Shown piece by piece: positions 35,026 to 43,922 of a DNA stretch of 64,000 nucleotides (its first letter is position 1; each line of letters begins with the position of its first letter). The notes under the pieces were generated by a model. It was not told where the DNA came from, ran no database searches, and saw only the letters and a list, made by a program, of their open reading frames with translations. The position numbers and the translations under genes are program-made. The stretch spans positions 5,022,001 through 5,086,000 of the forward strand of contig NZ_AP017313.1 in assembly GCF_002355435.1 (NCBI RefSeq), read 5' to 3'. Source of the stretch: Mucilaginibacter gotjawali (GTDB taxonomy: Bacteria > Bacteroidota > Bacteroidia > Sphingobacteriales > Sphingobacteriaceae).

Positions 35026-36570
35026 TTACTTGTAATCGCCCCTGATGTTCTTGTGATCTGGCATAGGCAGCTCATCGGCAAATAAGCTTTCCTCGTAGTT
35101 ATCCATCTTGTTTTCCAGTATGGTTTGTATCGTTTTATAGTTATAGACACCATAACTCAATGCCCGCTGGCAGGCAATAGTCAATCGTTCGTTCCCTGCT
35201 TTTTTCGCAAAGCCAAGCACCCCCAGGCACGATTTATAAGCCTGTTCGGGGTGTTGCTTGCGCTCCAGTATCTGAAGGATATACAGCCTTACGTCCTCAT
35301 GAATGGAGGCTGCCCAATCCAGGAACATATCTGGCGTCCAGTCACTTTTAAAGCGGTGCGTACTGGCCATGTGCTCTTTATCAGTGGTATAGCCATAGGG
35401 GTTTTTATTGCGTTTATGCAAGGCGATACGCTCATAGTTGTAATAGATCTCTACGGTAGTGCGGGAGTATAACAGCTTGACATGTTTGCCGATAAAGCGG
35501 TAAGGGACACTGTAATAGTGCTTATCCGGGCCGAGGTTAACATGGCCGTTCTTGATTACCCTGGCCTGGTGCTGCTTCTTAAACTGGTAGCGCAGGACTG
35601 GCAGTGGTGCGAGGGTTTGGCGCTCGATCTCTTCAAACTGTAGTATTCTGCTATAGTTACGCCCCTTGAGTAACTGGCTGTTATGGACTTCCAGGGCCTG
35701 CCAGATCGCTGCATTGAGTTCTGTTAAAGAATGGTAGACATGCTTGTTTAAAGGCGCGTATATCTTGGTATAAATGATCTTTACCGCACCTTCCACCAAT
35801 GCCTTATCGCGAGGGCGGTACGCCCGAGCTGGTAATATAGTTGTACCATAGTGATCGGCAAAGTCTTCAAATGTTTCGTTCAGGGTAGGTTCGTAGCGGC
35901 TGCTTTTGGTTACGGCAGCCTTCAGGTTATCGGGAACAATGGCGGCGGGAACGCCGCCAATAAAGTGCAGGGTATTCTCGCAGGCTGCTATAAAGTCTTC
36001 CTTTTGCTGGCTCATAACGGCCTCTACGTAGGTTAACTGGCTGGCGCCCAGGATGGCTACAAAGACCTCTACAGGCGTGATCTCCCCGGTATCCTTATCG
36101 GTGATGCTCAACTTCTCCCCGGCAAAATCGACATATAGCTTGTCCCCGGCCTTGTGATCCATGTGCATGGTCGGGTTGACCCTGGCCTTCCACTGGTTAT
36201 AATAAAAGCAAAACTGGCTGTATTGGTAGCCGTCCGGGAACTCTTTGAAGTAGGCCTCCCATAGCATCTGCCGGTTAACACCTGTTCGTTTGAGTTCTTT
36301 ATCGACGTGGGGAAAGCAGCGCAGCATGGACTGCATACGCGCATTTGGTGGGTGTTCTTTGGACTTTCCGAACAAATCTTCCAGCTCTTTGTCGTTCAGC
36401 GCGTTAACCTCATCAAAGGTGAAACCGCTGGCTTTAAATGCTGTTATGTACTTTTTTACTGTGTTTCTCGATGCATCGGCCTGGGCAGCTATCGTCAGTA
36501 GGGGCCGCTGCTGGCTGTGCATCTTTAGTATCTTTCTTATCTTACTCATGCTGATTGTTAAGTTGGCCAT
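35026..36570 (-). CDS. istA: IS21 transposase IstA
   Basis: A 514-residue transposase. An N-terminal HTH (IRKILKMHSQQRPLLTIAAQ) precedes the DDE/rve integrase core: Asp in YVDFAGEKLSI, Asp in AAIVPDNLKAAV, and Glu in RDKALVEGAVKIIY. The C-terminal domain is the Mu-type beta-barrel region. It catalyses cut-and-paste or circle-mediated transposition with IstB. It is full length. Confidence 0.94.
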   Translation of the reverse strand: MANLTISMSKIRKILKMHSQQRPLLTIAAQADASRNTVKKYITAFKASGFTFDEVNALNDKELEDLFGKSKEHPPNARMQSMLRCFPHVDKELKRTGVNRQMLWEAYFKEFPDGYQYSQFCFYYNQWKARVNPTMHMDHKAGDKLYVDFAGEKLSITDKDTGEITPVEVFVAILGASQLTYVEAVMSQQKEDFIAACENTLHFIGGVPAAIVPDNLKAAVTKSSRYEPTLNETFEDFADHYGTTILPARAYRPRDKALVEGAVKIIYTKIYAPLNKHVYHSLTELNAAIWQALEVHNSQLLKGRNYSRILQFEEIERQTLAPLPVLRYQFKKQHQARVIKNGHVNLGPDKHYYSVPYRFIGKHVKLLYSRTTVEIYYNYERIALHKRNKNPYGYTTDKEHMASTHRFKSDWTPDMFLDWAASIHEDVRLYILQILERKQHPEQAYKSCLGVLGFAKKAGNERLTIACQRALSYGVYNYKTIQTILENKMDNYEESLFADELPMPDHKNIRGDYK

Positions 36571-36719
36571 GCTTTACGAAGGTGTCTTTGCCCTCAAAAG
36601 ATGGTTACTTCTACAGCATTTGCTACGTGTTTGGGGTGGTCAGTTTCCCCCGGAATGCCCTGGTCAATTTCCCCCGGAATGGGTGGTCAGCTTGCGCCGG
36701 AATGTGGTGGTCACGTTCA

Positions 36720-37072
36720 TCAGAATCTCCACAACAAAAATCAAGAGGTTAATTGAGGCAAAATATTGAAAAAATCGCTTCGGAGTAAGGTCACGAAACA
36801 ATACAGAAGACAAGGTTACCGCATCATCACAGCTGGTCTTTTCTGTAAGGCCCAAAAACAAACTTTATTAAGTTTGCTATCTTGCGGGCAGCAAATTATA
36901 TTGCAAATATAATAAATCATATTGATTATATCCAGCCATAATTATTGTAATGGTAATTTTTATGTCAATTTATTTTAATATCATTCTAATTTAAAACTGA
37001 TATAAATAAGATTAATTTAAAAAGTTTCGTCAAATAGTAGGCCCGCATAATGGTTTTAAAGTCCCCTTTTTC
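36720..37072. other. AT-rich spacer after the IS element
   Basis: No gene seen. A TTATATTGCAAATATAA inverted repeat lies near 36896-36912. The minus-strand frame across the IS border is not coding-like. Confidence 0.5.
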
Positions 37073-37080
37073 TAATTTTG
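37073..37080 (+). promoter_or_regulatory. -7 element of the island metallophosphoesterase
   Basis: TAATTTTG matches TAnnTTTG exactly and ends 7 bp before the start codon, so the mRNA would be nearly leaderless. No clear -33 TTG. Confidence 0.45.
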
Positions 37081-37087
37081 AAACACT

Positions 37088-37846
37088 ATGATTTTACAAT
37101 ACTGCTCCGACCTTCATTTGGAGTTCCCCCAAAATGAAGCCTATATAAAAGTTAATCCCATCAAACCCATTGGCGACATTTTGGTATTGGCTGGCGATGT
37201 AACACTATTTACCCGGATAGACCAGCAAAAGGACTTCTTCAATTATATTAGTGATCACTTCAAGGAAGCCTATTGGATACCGGGAAATCACGAGTACTAC
37301 CAAAGCGATATTTCAAACAGATCGGGGTCATTTGAAGAAAAGATCAGAAGCAACGTGTCTCTGTTAAATAATGTAGTTAAAGAATTTGGCGGACATCGAT
37401 TATTATTTTCTACTTTATGGTCATCCATCAGCCTATTAAATGGCTGGCGGATAGAACGTAGTCTGAATGATTTTTATCAAATTAGTTATAATGGGAAGCG
37501 CTTTCAAATTCCTGATTATAATGATTTTCATACAAACTGCCTTTCATTTCTATCTTCTGCTTTAGAAACAGATGCAATAGGCAAAAAAGTAGTAATTACC
37601 CATCATGTTCCTACTTTTAAAAACTATCCTCCAGAATATAAAGGAGACTACCTAAATGAGGCTTTCGCAACGATATTGGATGATTTGATTTTGAATACCA
37701 CGCCGGATTATTGGATTTACGGCCATCACCATCAAAATATTCCTGAGTTTAAAATAGGGCACACAAAATTGCTGACCAATCAGCTTGGCTACGTTCAACG
37801 CAACGAGCATTTGTTCTATCAGTCTGATAAACGCATTGAACTTTAG
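37088..37846 (+). CDS. Cytosolic metallophosphoesterase
   Basis: A 252-residue calcineurin-like phosphoesterase with the complete metal-site set: CSDLHLEF, LAGDVTLF, PGNHEYY, THHVPTF and YGHHHQN. No signal peptide or membrane span. The substrate is unknown; several small proteins of this family hydrolyse cyclic nucleotides or nucleotide second messengers. The neighbouring AlbA_2/Schlafen-type gene is convergent and 61 bp away. Confidence 0.88.
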   Translation: MILQYCSDLHLEFPQNEAYIKVNPIKPIGDILVLAGDVTLFTRIDQQKDFFNYISDHFKEAYWIPGNHEYYQSDISNRSGSFEEKIRSNVSLLNNVVKEFGGHRLLFSTLWSSISLLNGWRIERSLNDFYQISYNGKRFQIPDYNDFHTNCLSFLSSALETDAIGKKVVITHHVPTFKNYPPEYKGDYLNEAFATILDDLILNTTPDYWIYGHHHQNIPEFKIGHTKLLTNQLGYVQRNEHLFYQSDKRIEL

Positions 37847-37907
37847 TATATAACGGCACTACTGTTAATCCTTTTAACTTAGGCAAATAAATTTTATCAC
37901 AAGAATT

Positions 37908-39476
37908 TCAAGTAGCGGGGGCCGTATTGCTGGTTTGATACTTTTGATATTTACTGGAAAGCTTATCGGGTTCGGTAAGAGTGATATAACCAGCTTGTAT
38001 TAGGGGTAAAATATGCAGACGATAATTTTTAGGCTGATTCGAAATGCCAAGGTGAATAAATATATCTGCCCGGCTTTGGGGAATTTGGCAAAAGTTTAAT
38101 ATTTCCTTTTGTTTGGGAGATAACAGAATAACAGCTCTATTACCAGCCCTATTACCATCTCTATTACCTTCCTTATTACTTGCCACTTCTTTTTGGGCGT
38201 CATCTACCAGAACAACATCATTTTTAAAAGCAGGATGGCAAAATATTTCTACTTCGAAAAAAGTACGTTCATCATCTGTACGAAAGGTTGGTTCTGGAGA
38301 GCCGTTACGCTCCAAAACACGTTTAATAGTGGGAATACCTGTCGCACGGCCTTCTGTTAAATCGAGTTCTTTTAAAAAATCCCCTAAACGGCGGTTGCGG
38401 TAACGGCGCGGCCTTATCCTGCCACTGATGAAATCTTCCTGGCGGATAGAGCGATCAGGGCCACCATAATTAAGCAGTACGATAGATCCCGGTGAAACCC
38501 GGATTTCAACCTGTTCCCGCAATTGATAATCACGATGAAATAATGCATTCGCCACGGCTTCTTCCAATGCAGCGTAGGGGTAATTCCAAATACGGGTTGC
38601 TTCTGCCTTATCAGCTTGCTTAATAACTTTTTCCTTTAAAAAATTTGTTTTTAATAGGTCCAGCGTATTTCTGATTAAAGTAGGTACGGGGCCTGTGATA
38701 CGCGGGTATTCAACAAATTCAGCTTCTCCTTCACCCTTTGGAAAATACACGACATCCACCCAGGTAGCCGGAAAGAATTTTTCCGGGTGTTCATTAAACA
38801 TCATCAATGCCACATTCCGGGGAAAGCGGTGTTCGGGAGGGCCATCAACCAGGAGCATCTGCTCTAATATTTCCGTTTTGGTATGCTGATCGGAAGCTTC
38901 CATCAATTTACTGCCTATCAAGCGTAAATGATCCTGAATGAGCACCATTGAAATATCATCTATACCGGCATATTGGTTAGAACGGTCATCAAAGGGAATC
39001 TGGTTGGCGAGGCTAATGAGTTCTTGCTGAGTTTCCATATCTGCCACAGCAGAACTGGCATACCTACGAACATAATAGGAATATCTTTTTTGTTTAGCTG
39101 TAATTTGTTCAGGCACTTCATAAGGGCGGTTAGAGCCACCAGGCACCCAAATAACTAAAATCTGTTGACCATCCACAGTTTCAATAAAGAGTTTAGGATG
39201 ATAAACCGGGTTAATTAGGTTATTATAACCGATCATTTCTTTTTGAATGGAGGCAATATTGGATGCACTTAAACCCATAACAGGCCGCTTGGCAATTCCG
39301 TTTTCCTCTTCCACGCCAATCAGAATATAGCCACCACCCACATTTTCAAAATCATTCGCAAAAGCACAGATTGAACGATAAACCGCATCCGGATTCCATC
39401 CCGTTTTAAATTCGAGCCGTTCCGATTCAACAGAACGGGCGTTTAATAAATCTTCAATATTGACGTGTAATGGCAT
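37908..39476 (-). CDS. AlbA_2/Schlafen-type ATP-binding protein
   Basis: A 522-residue protein. The N-terminal AlbA_2 domain (ESERLEFKTGWNPDAVYRSI, then GGGYILIGVEE) is followed by a GHKL-like ATPase half (ALEEAVANALFHRDYQLREQ, ILLNYGGPDRS). A linker of GNRx repeats (about residues 432-447) leads to a C-terminal winged HTH (PQSRADIFIHLGIS...). Proteins of this type are annotated as transcriptional regulators or ATP-binding proteins, and some take part in phage defence. The role here is unproven. Confidence 0.8.
   Translation of the reverse strand: MPLHVNIEDLLNARSVESERLEFKTGWNPDAVYRSICAFANDFENVGGGYILIGVEEENGIAKRPVMGLSASNIASIQKEMIGYNNLINPVYHPKLFIETVDGQQILVIWVPGGSNRPYEVPEQITAKQKRYSYYVRRYASSAVADMETQQELISLANQIPFDDRSNQYAGIDDISMVLIQDHLRLIGSKLMEASDQHTKTEILEQMLLVDGPPEHRFPRNVALMMFNEHPEKFFPATWVDVVYFPKGEGEAEFVEYPRITGPVPTLIRNTLDLLKTNFLKEKVIKQADKAEATRIWNYPYAALEEAVANALFHRDYQLREQVEIRVSPGSIVLLNYGGPDRSIRQEDFISGRIRPRRYRNRRLGDFLKELDLTEGRATGIPTIKRVLERNGSPEPTFRTDDERTFFEVEIFCHPAFKNDVVLVDDAQKEVASNKEGNRDGNRAGNRAVILLSPKQKEILNFCQIPQSRADIFIHLGISNQPKNYRLHILPLIQAGYITLTEPDKLSSKYQKYQTSNTAPAT
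38135..38182. repeat. Four 12-bp tandem repeats inside the AlbA_2 gene
   Basis: CTCTATTACCAG and three close copies in a row encode, on the minus strand, GNKE-GNRD-GNRA-GNRA. The repeat is in frame, so copy-number change would lengthen or shorten the linker by four residues at a time. Confidence 0.85.
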
Positions 39477-39564
39477 GTTGTAAAAATAAGCAGGAATGTT
39501 ATAGAATGAAATTAAAATTGACCCTACACCTCAAAGCATCGGGTAATAAATTAGTGATTGTAGT

Positions 39565-39584
39565 GTTACTTATTTGTTACTTTT
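39565..39584 (+). other. att-like 20-mer, middle copy
   Basis: GTTACTTATTTGTTACTTTT is followed by sequence that also follows the right copy (GAATGTAAC, ATTCAAT-CCGGCCAT, GCAAAG). Shared homology therefore covers about 70-90 bp. The 39477-39931 spacer otherwise holds only a short coding-like remnant (39630-39770, NGYPEPSIITSRENIFDV on the plus strand) of unknown origin. Confidence 0.5.
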
Positions 39585-39931
39585 AGAATGTAACTAATTG
39601 TGAGACAGTTATATATTCAATCCCGGCCATACGGCAAAGATATAGTTTTCAGTTGGCAGCAGAATGGCTATCCCGAACCATCCATTATAACCTCCAGGGA
39701 AAATATTTTTGACGTGCACCTTTTGAAGGCATTAAACAAGGCTGGGTTCTAAGCGATGAATGGATGGGTGATATAATCAGAACACCCTAAGAATATTTTG
39801 AACCCGATAGAATTTCCAACACTTCAACAGATACAACAACAATAATTATATTTTTGAATTAAATAAGTCTGTAAAAATATTAGTCCGAATTAAATGCGGT
39901 TATGGGTGAGCAATTACAAAAGATCCTGTAG

Positions 39932-40804
39932 ATGACAACAAATATTAAAAAATACAGCTTCAAAGAAGGGCTTCCACAGGAATTTGAAATTGTAGCGCTT
40001 GCTGAATTTTATAAAGGTTTTAAAACTATAATAACCTCGGCGCACCGGGCAAGGTTTTACCATATTATCTGGTTCCAAACAGGAAATCCAATTCATTCAG
40101 TTGACTTCAATCCAGTAAGTATCGAATCCAATACACTTCTTTTTTTAAACAAAGACACTGTTCACCATTTTGACAGTAAAAACCCATTTGACGGGAAAGC
40201 CATTTTATTTACTGACAGTTTCTTTTGCAAGACAGAAGCTGACGGTAAGTTTTTGAGGGATACTATTTTGTTCAATAACTTATTTCCGGTGTCGCAAATT
40301 AATGTCGGGCATCATGCGAAATTATTTGAAAATTTATTTCAACTAATGACCCGTGAGTTGCAAAACGAAAAAGACAGTCGGCAAGATGAAATCCTGAAAA
40401 ACCTTCTTCATAATTTGCTTTTACTTTCTGAGCGGGAGAGAAGAAAACAAAACATGAGGGAGTTGAAAAAAGGCCCTGATCTTGATTATGTAATGTTGTT
40501 TAAAGAGGCCTTAGATGCAAATTATAAAAGTAAAAAGCAGGTAAGCTTTTATGCTGAAAAGATACTCATAACAGAAAAACGTCTTAACCAGGCCACAACC
40601 AGGCTTCTGTCCAAAACCCCAAAAGAGTTTATTGATGATAGAGTTATGCTTGAGGCGAAACGGCTTTTAGCGCATACCACCGAAAGCATTAAAGCGATTG
40701 GCTTTGATTTGGGTTTTGATGAACCCACAAACTTTATTAAATATTTCCGAAAACATAGTCATTCGACCCCTGCTGAATTCCGGAAGAAAAACAATCAGGA
40801 CTAA
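39932..40804 (+). CDS. AraC-family transcriptional regulator
   Basis: A 290-residue regulator. The N-terminal cupin-like sensing domain (residues about 1-150) precedes two C-terminal HTHs: SFYAEKILITEKRLNQATTRLL, then IKAIGFDLGFDEPTNFIKYFRKH with the AraC signature ending. Its position just upstream of the SnoaL-like gene suggests that it controls that gene (inference). Both lie between two att-like repeats. The sensing ligand cannot be read. Confidence 0.92.
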   Translation: MTTNIKKYSFKEGLPQEFEIVALAEFYKGFKTIITSAHRARFYHIIWFQTGNPIHSVDFNPVSIESNTLLFLNKDTVHHFDSKNPFDGKAILFTDSFFCKTEADGKFLRDTILFNNLFPVSQINVGHHAKLFENLFQLMTRELQNEKDSRQDEILKNLLHNLLLLSERERRKQNMRELKKGPDLDYVMLFKEALDANYKSKKQVSFYAEKILITEKRLNQATTRLLSKTPKEFIDDRVMLEAKRLLAHTTESIKAIGFDLGFDEPTNFIKYFRKHSHSTPAEFRKKNNQD

Positions 40805-40884
40805 ATGTATCATTTAAAGTAGATTTCTCACCTTTCTCACGCGTTCCATAGTTCAGACCTTTGTTGAAAAATAAAAATAAGAGA

Positions 40885-41643
40885 ATGAAAAATAAACAAA
40901 AGGTAGTTGAATTACTAAAAGCTATTGAAACCGGCGCTACAGAACCCATCGGATATATTAATCCCAACAAGTACATCCAGCATAATTTAGGTGCCGCAGA
41001 CGGGCTTGCCGGATTTGGCGCACTGCTTAGCGCATTACCTGCAGGTTCTGCAAAAGTAAATACTGTAAGGGCTTTTGAAGACGGTAATTATGTTTTCACA
41101 CATACCGATTATAATTTCTTCGGCCCAAAAATCGGTTTTGATCTTTTTCGTTTTGAAGATGGTAAAATTGTAGAACACTGGGATAATTTACAGGAAACAA
41201 GCGGGCCAAATCCAAGTGGACATACGATGACCGATGGCCCTGCAACAAGTGCAGACGCTGATAAAACGGAAGCAAACAAGGCTTTGGTACAAAGTTTTGT
41301 GGACGATATTTTGGTAAATGGACGAATGGAAAAACTTACCGGATATATTGATGGAGATAACTATATTCAACACAACCCTCAAATTGGTGACGGCTTGTCG
41401 GGGTTAGGAAAAGCACTGGAATATATGGCCTCACAGGGTATCTCTATGAAATACGATACTATTCATAAAGTATTGGGCGAAGGTAATTTTGTTTTAACAA
41501 TAAGCGAAGGTGCGTTTGCTGGGAAACACACTTCGTTTTATGATTTGTTCCGCATAGAAAACGGAAAAATTGTTGAGCATTGGGATACCATAGAGGAAAT
41601 TCCGGCAAAAGAGAACTGGCAAAACAATAATGGTAAATTCTGA
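40885..41643 (+). CDS. Two-domain SnoaL-like (NTF2-fold) protein
   Basis: A 252-residue protein made of two homologous SnoaL-like halves. The first covers about residues 1-110, the second about 128-245. Both carry YIQHN and a DLFRxExGKIVEHWD tail motif (FDLFRFEDGKIVEHWDN; YDLFRIENGKIVEHWDT). Single-domain relatives are putative polyketide cyclases or isomerases. I chose the ATG at 40885 over TTG codons at 40861. It follows the AraC-type regulator by 80 bp. Confidence 0.82.
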   Translation: MKNKQKVVELLKAIETGATEPIGYINPNKYIQHNLGAADGLAGFGALLSALPAGSAKVNTVRAFEDGNYVFTHTDYNFFGPKIGFDLFRFEDGKIVEHWDNLQETSGPNPSGHTMTDGPATSADADKTEANKALVQSFVDDILVNGRMEKLTGYIDGDNYIQHNPQIGDGLSGLGKALEYMASQGISMKYDTIHKVLGEGNFVLTISEGAFAGKHTSFYDLFRIENGKIVEHWDTIEEIPAKENWQNNNGKF

Positions 41644-41670
41644 TCAATAAAATTGCCGTTGAAAATAAAG

Positions 41671-41869
41671 AGGCTGTTTCAAAAGTTGATGAACTAAAAA
41701 GCAAACGAAATAAAATTTGGACTTAGTGTTCTTAGTGAATACTTTATGCCCTTTGTGGTTTGTTTTTTTAACCAAAGCACACGAAGAAAGAACACTATGG
41801 CCACAAAGGCCTAACGGTTCAAAATATAATTTGGTTACCTTTTACATGGAGAGACTTTTGAGACAGCCT
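41671..41869. mobile_element. MITE-like element with 16-bp terminal inverted repeats
   Basis: AGGCTGTTTCAAAAGT (41671-41686) and ACTTTTGAGACAGCCT (41854-41869) are inverted with one mismatch. The interior has a GTGTTCTTAGTG...AAGAACACTA inverted pair and no coding capacity. These ends resemble those of Bacteroidota insertion sequences, so this is probably a non-autonomous derivative. Confidence 0.7.
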
Positions 41870-41947
41870 TGTTTTTTTTAACTAGTTGAATCGGATTGAA
41901 AAACCGTTGGCTGCTTTTAAAACACAACGATGGGTTTTCTACCCGGT

Positions 41948-41967
41948 GTTACTCATTTGTTACTTTC
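41948..41967 (+). other. att-like 20-mer, right copy
   Basis: GTTACTCATTTGTTACTTTC is followed 38 bp later by integrase-like coding sequence. It is probably the right boundary of the island or the scar of an earlier element. Confidence 0.55.
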
Positions 41968-42004
41968 TGAATGTAACCAGTTGAACATTCAATGCCGGCC
42001 ATTG

Positions 42005-42214
42005 TGCAAAGGTAAGCGCAATTATGCGTTCCTCAATATTTATGTTGATAAGGCTGATTCCCACCAGCAAAATTTGTGACAGTTGGAAACGTAAACTAAA
42101 ATAATAAAAGGCGGTTCGTTATGGTGCTATTAACTGAAGACGCTAACTAATCATAGAAAAGCTTCCAAGCATCCAGATAATAAAAGGGTATTCTATGATC
42201 TACTATCAAGCCCA
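42005..42214 (+). pseudogene. Degraded tyrosine integrase remnant
   Basis: Two blocks match the intact integrase at 22967. At 42005-42075 CKGKRNYAFLNIYVDKADS aligns with GKGKRNYEFLKIYVDKDYS. At 42121-42214 the DNA aligns with the stretch encoding VPLIEDAKLIIEKLPKHP and KKVFWDLPSSQ but has stops and indels. Everything between is deleted and the catalytic residues are gone. Confidence 0.8.
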
Positions 42215-42241
42215 GCGAGACCACTTTAAAAACTATTAGCT

Positions 42242-42399
42242 AACAGGAGGCACCTGCGGAGCCATCAGCTGATCTATTTATGCTATTAACAGGCAACTCC
42301 TCAGGAGTCATAGACAGAAGATCGCAATAGTGCCAGCGGAACTACCTGTTTATAGCACATACAATTGTGATTTAATGGCTCCAGTGGAGCCCCCTGTTT
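42242..42399. repeat. Inverted repeat near the island's right end
   Basis: AACAGGAGGCACCTGCGGAG... (42242-42265) and ...GGCTCCAGTGGAGCCCCCTG (42374-42399) are imperfect inverted copies. It has no coding content. Confidence 0.6.
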
Positions 42400-42525
42400 A
42401 AAAGCAATTTCCCTGATCAAGCCAAGGCATTAAGGTTTATTTAAGGTATAGGTACTTAAGTAGCTGATTTTACTTCTTTAATGTTCGGCGCTTTTATTAC
42501 CCCGTTGATTAATTAATTGGAAAGC

Positions 42526-42552
42526 GTCGATACAAATCGGGTTAGTATCGAC
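42526..42552. promoter_or_regulatory. Inverted repeat upstream of the efflux operon
   Basis: GTCGATAC (42526-42533) and GTATCGAC (42545-42552) are perfect inverted arms 59-85 bp before the TolC-family start. It is a possible operator. A -7-like TTCCTTTG (one base off TAnnTTTG) lies close to the start, near 42585-42592. Confidence 0.4.
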
Positions 42553-42610
42553 ACTCGGTTTTTTTACGGGTTTTATATTATTCCTTTGCACTTAAGAAGC
42601 AACATAGTAC

Positions 42611-43906
42611 ATGACAAAAAAGGCAATTTCTTTATTTTTCAGCTGCCTGATATGCGCCACGACAGCATTTTCCCAGGACAGCCTGAGTGTTGTTAAATGG
42701 GACCTGCAGACCTGTCTGGACTACGCCAAAAAAAATAATATCCAGGTAAGCAGCGCCCGGCTTAGCCAGCAAACCAGTCAGCAGGAACTGATACTTTCCA
42801 GAGGCTCTGCATTGCCCAATTTGTATGGCTCGGCCACGCAATATGTCAATCATTATCACAACGAAGCGGTGTATGGCTCCGGTAACTACGGACTAACTTC
42901 ATCCTGGACCCTTTACCAGGGTGGATACATCAAAAGCGATATTCAGCAAAAGAACGTGGAGGTGGAGCGGGCTAACCTGAACATCCTGCAACAGGTAAAT
43001 GACATCACCTTGCAGATCACTCAGTATTACCTGAATATTTTACTGGATAAAGAAACTATTGTTTACCAGCAAAATGTGGTCACCACTTCACAGGCACAGG
43101 TAGAACAGGCCAAAAAACGACTGGATGCCGGCAGCATAGCGCAAAAAGATGTTGCCCAGCTACTGGCCCAGCTGGCAAACGACAAATACACTTTAGTTAC
43201 TGCTGAAAACGCCCAACGGCAGGACCTGATCAGCCTGAAACAACTCCTTCAGCTGACCGTCACAACGTTTGATGTGATCACACCGGATACCATCATTTCA
43301 AAAAAAGCGGTGGATAACCTGCTTAGCGTACAGCAAACTGCCCTTAAAGACCGCCCGGAGGTAAAAAATGGCGAACTAAATGTAAAATCGGCCGAATTTG
43401 GGCTGCAAAAAGCCAATTCCGGCTATCTGCCAACCCTTACCGCCTCGGGTTCGGCCGGCACCAGCTACCAGGGCGCAGGCAGCGGTTATTTCAGCCAGTT
43501 GAACAACGGCTTTAACCAGCAGGTGGGCCTTAGCCTGTCTATCCCCATTTTTACCCGCAAAGTTAACCAGGTGAACCGGGCTGAAGCCAGGATCAATATC
43601 GATCAGGCTAAACTTTCATTAAAAGACACCAAAACAACCCTTGCACTAACTATTGAAAAGGCTTACATCAATGTAGTCAATTCGCAAAACCAGTACGATG
43701 CGGCAGCCGAGGCCTTTAAATACAACCAGGAAACTTACCGGGTCGCTAATGAGCAATTGAAGGTAGGCATCGTAAGCATGGTGGACTTTCTGCAGCAAAA
43801 ATCCCTGTATACGCAAGCCCTACAGCAATATATCCAGGCTAAGTACAATGCTGCACTTACTATAGAGATATACGAATTTTATAAAGGAACCCCTGTTAAA
43901 CTATAA
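42611..43906 (+). CDS. TolC-family outer-membrane efflux protein
   Basis: A 431-residue protein with a signal peptide (cleavage after AFSQ, near residue 22). It has two long-helix OEP repeats, opening with WDLQTCLDYAKKNNIQVSSARL and repeated in the second half with DRPEVKNGELNVKSAEFG. This is the trimeric outer-membrane channel fold. It is the first gene of an efflux operon; the adaptor starts 16 bp after its stop. Confidence 0.93.
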   Translation: MTKKAISLFFSCLICATTAFSQDSLSVVKWDLQTCLDYAKKNNIQVSSARLSQQTSQQELILSRGSALPNLYGSATQYVNHYHNEAVYGSGNYGLTSSWTLYQGGYIKSDIQQKNVEVERANLNILQQVNDITLQITQYYLNILLDKETIVYQQNVVTTSQAQVEQAKKRLDAGSIAQKDVAQLLAQLANDKYTLVTAENAQRQDLISLKQLLQLTVTTFDVITPDTIISKKAVDNLLSVQQTALKDRPEVKNGELNVKSAEFGLQKANSGYLPTLTASGSAGTSYQGAGSGYFSQLNNGFNQQVGLSLSIPIFTRKVNQVNRAEARINIDQAKLSLKDTKTTLALTIEKAYINVVNSQNQYDAAAEAFKYNQETYRVANEQLKVGIVSMVDFLQQKSLYTQALQQYIQAKYNAALTIEIYEFYKGTPVKL

Positions 43907-43922
43907 CAGTAGACCCCTCATC

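Larger units (their letters stand above)
34140..36719 (-). mobile_element. IS21-family insertion sequence
   Basis: A two-gene IS with istA and istB on the minus strand. The left end has TTGACCACC...TTCCGGGCCAAATTGACCAC at 34142-34172. The right end, read inward, has GTGACCACCACATTCCGGCG and repeats of the TGACCA...TTCCGG unit at 36620-36715, as usual for IS21 ends. I found no obvious target-site duplication. Exact ends are uncertain by a few bases. Confidence 0.85.

Noticed and set aside
36290..36769. Plus-strand frame across the right end of the IS element
   Set aside because: It is the antisense of istA plus IS end repeats, with low-complexity translation.
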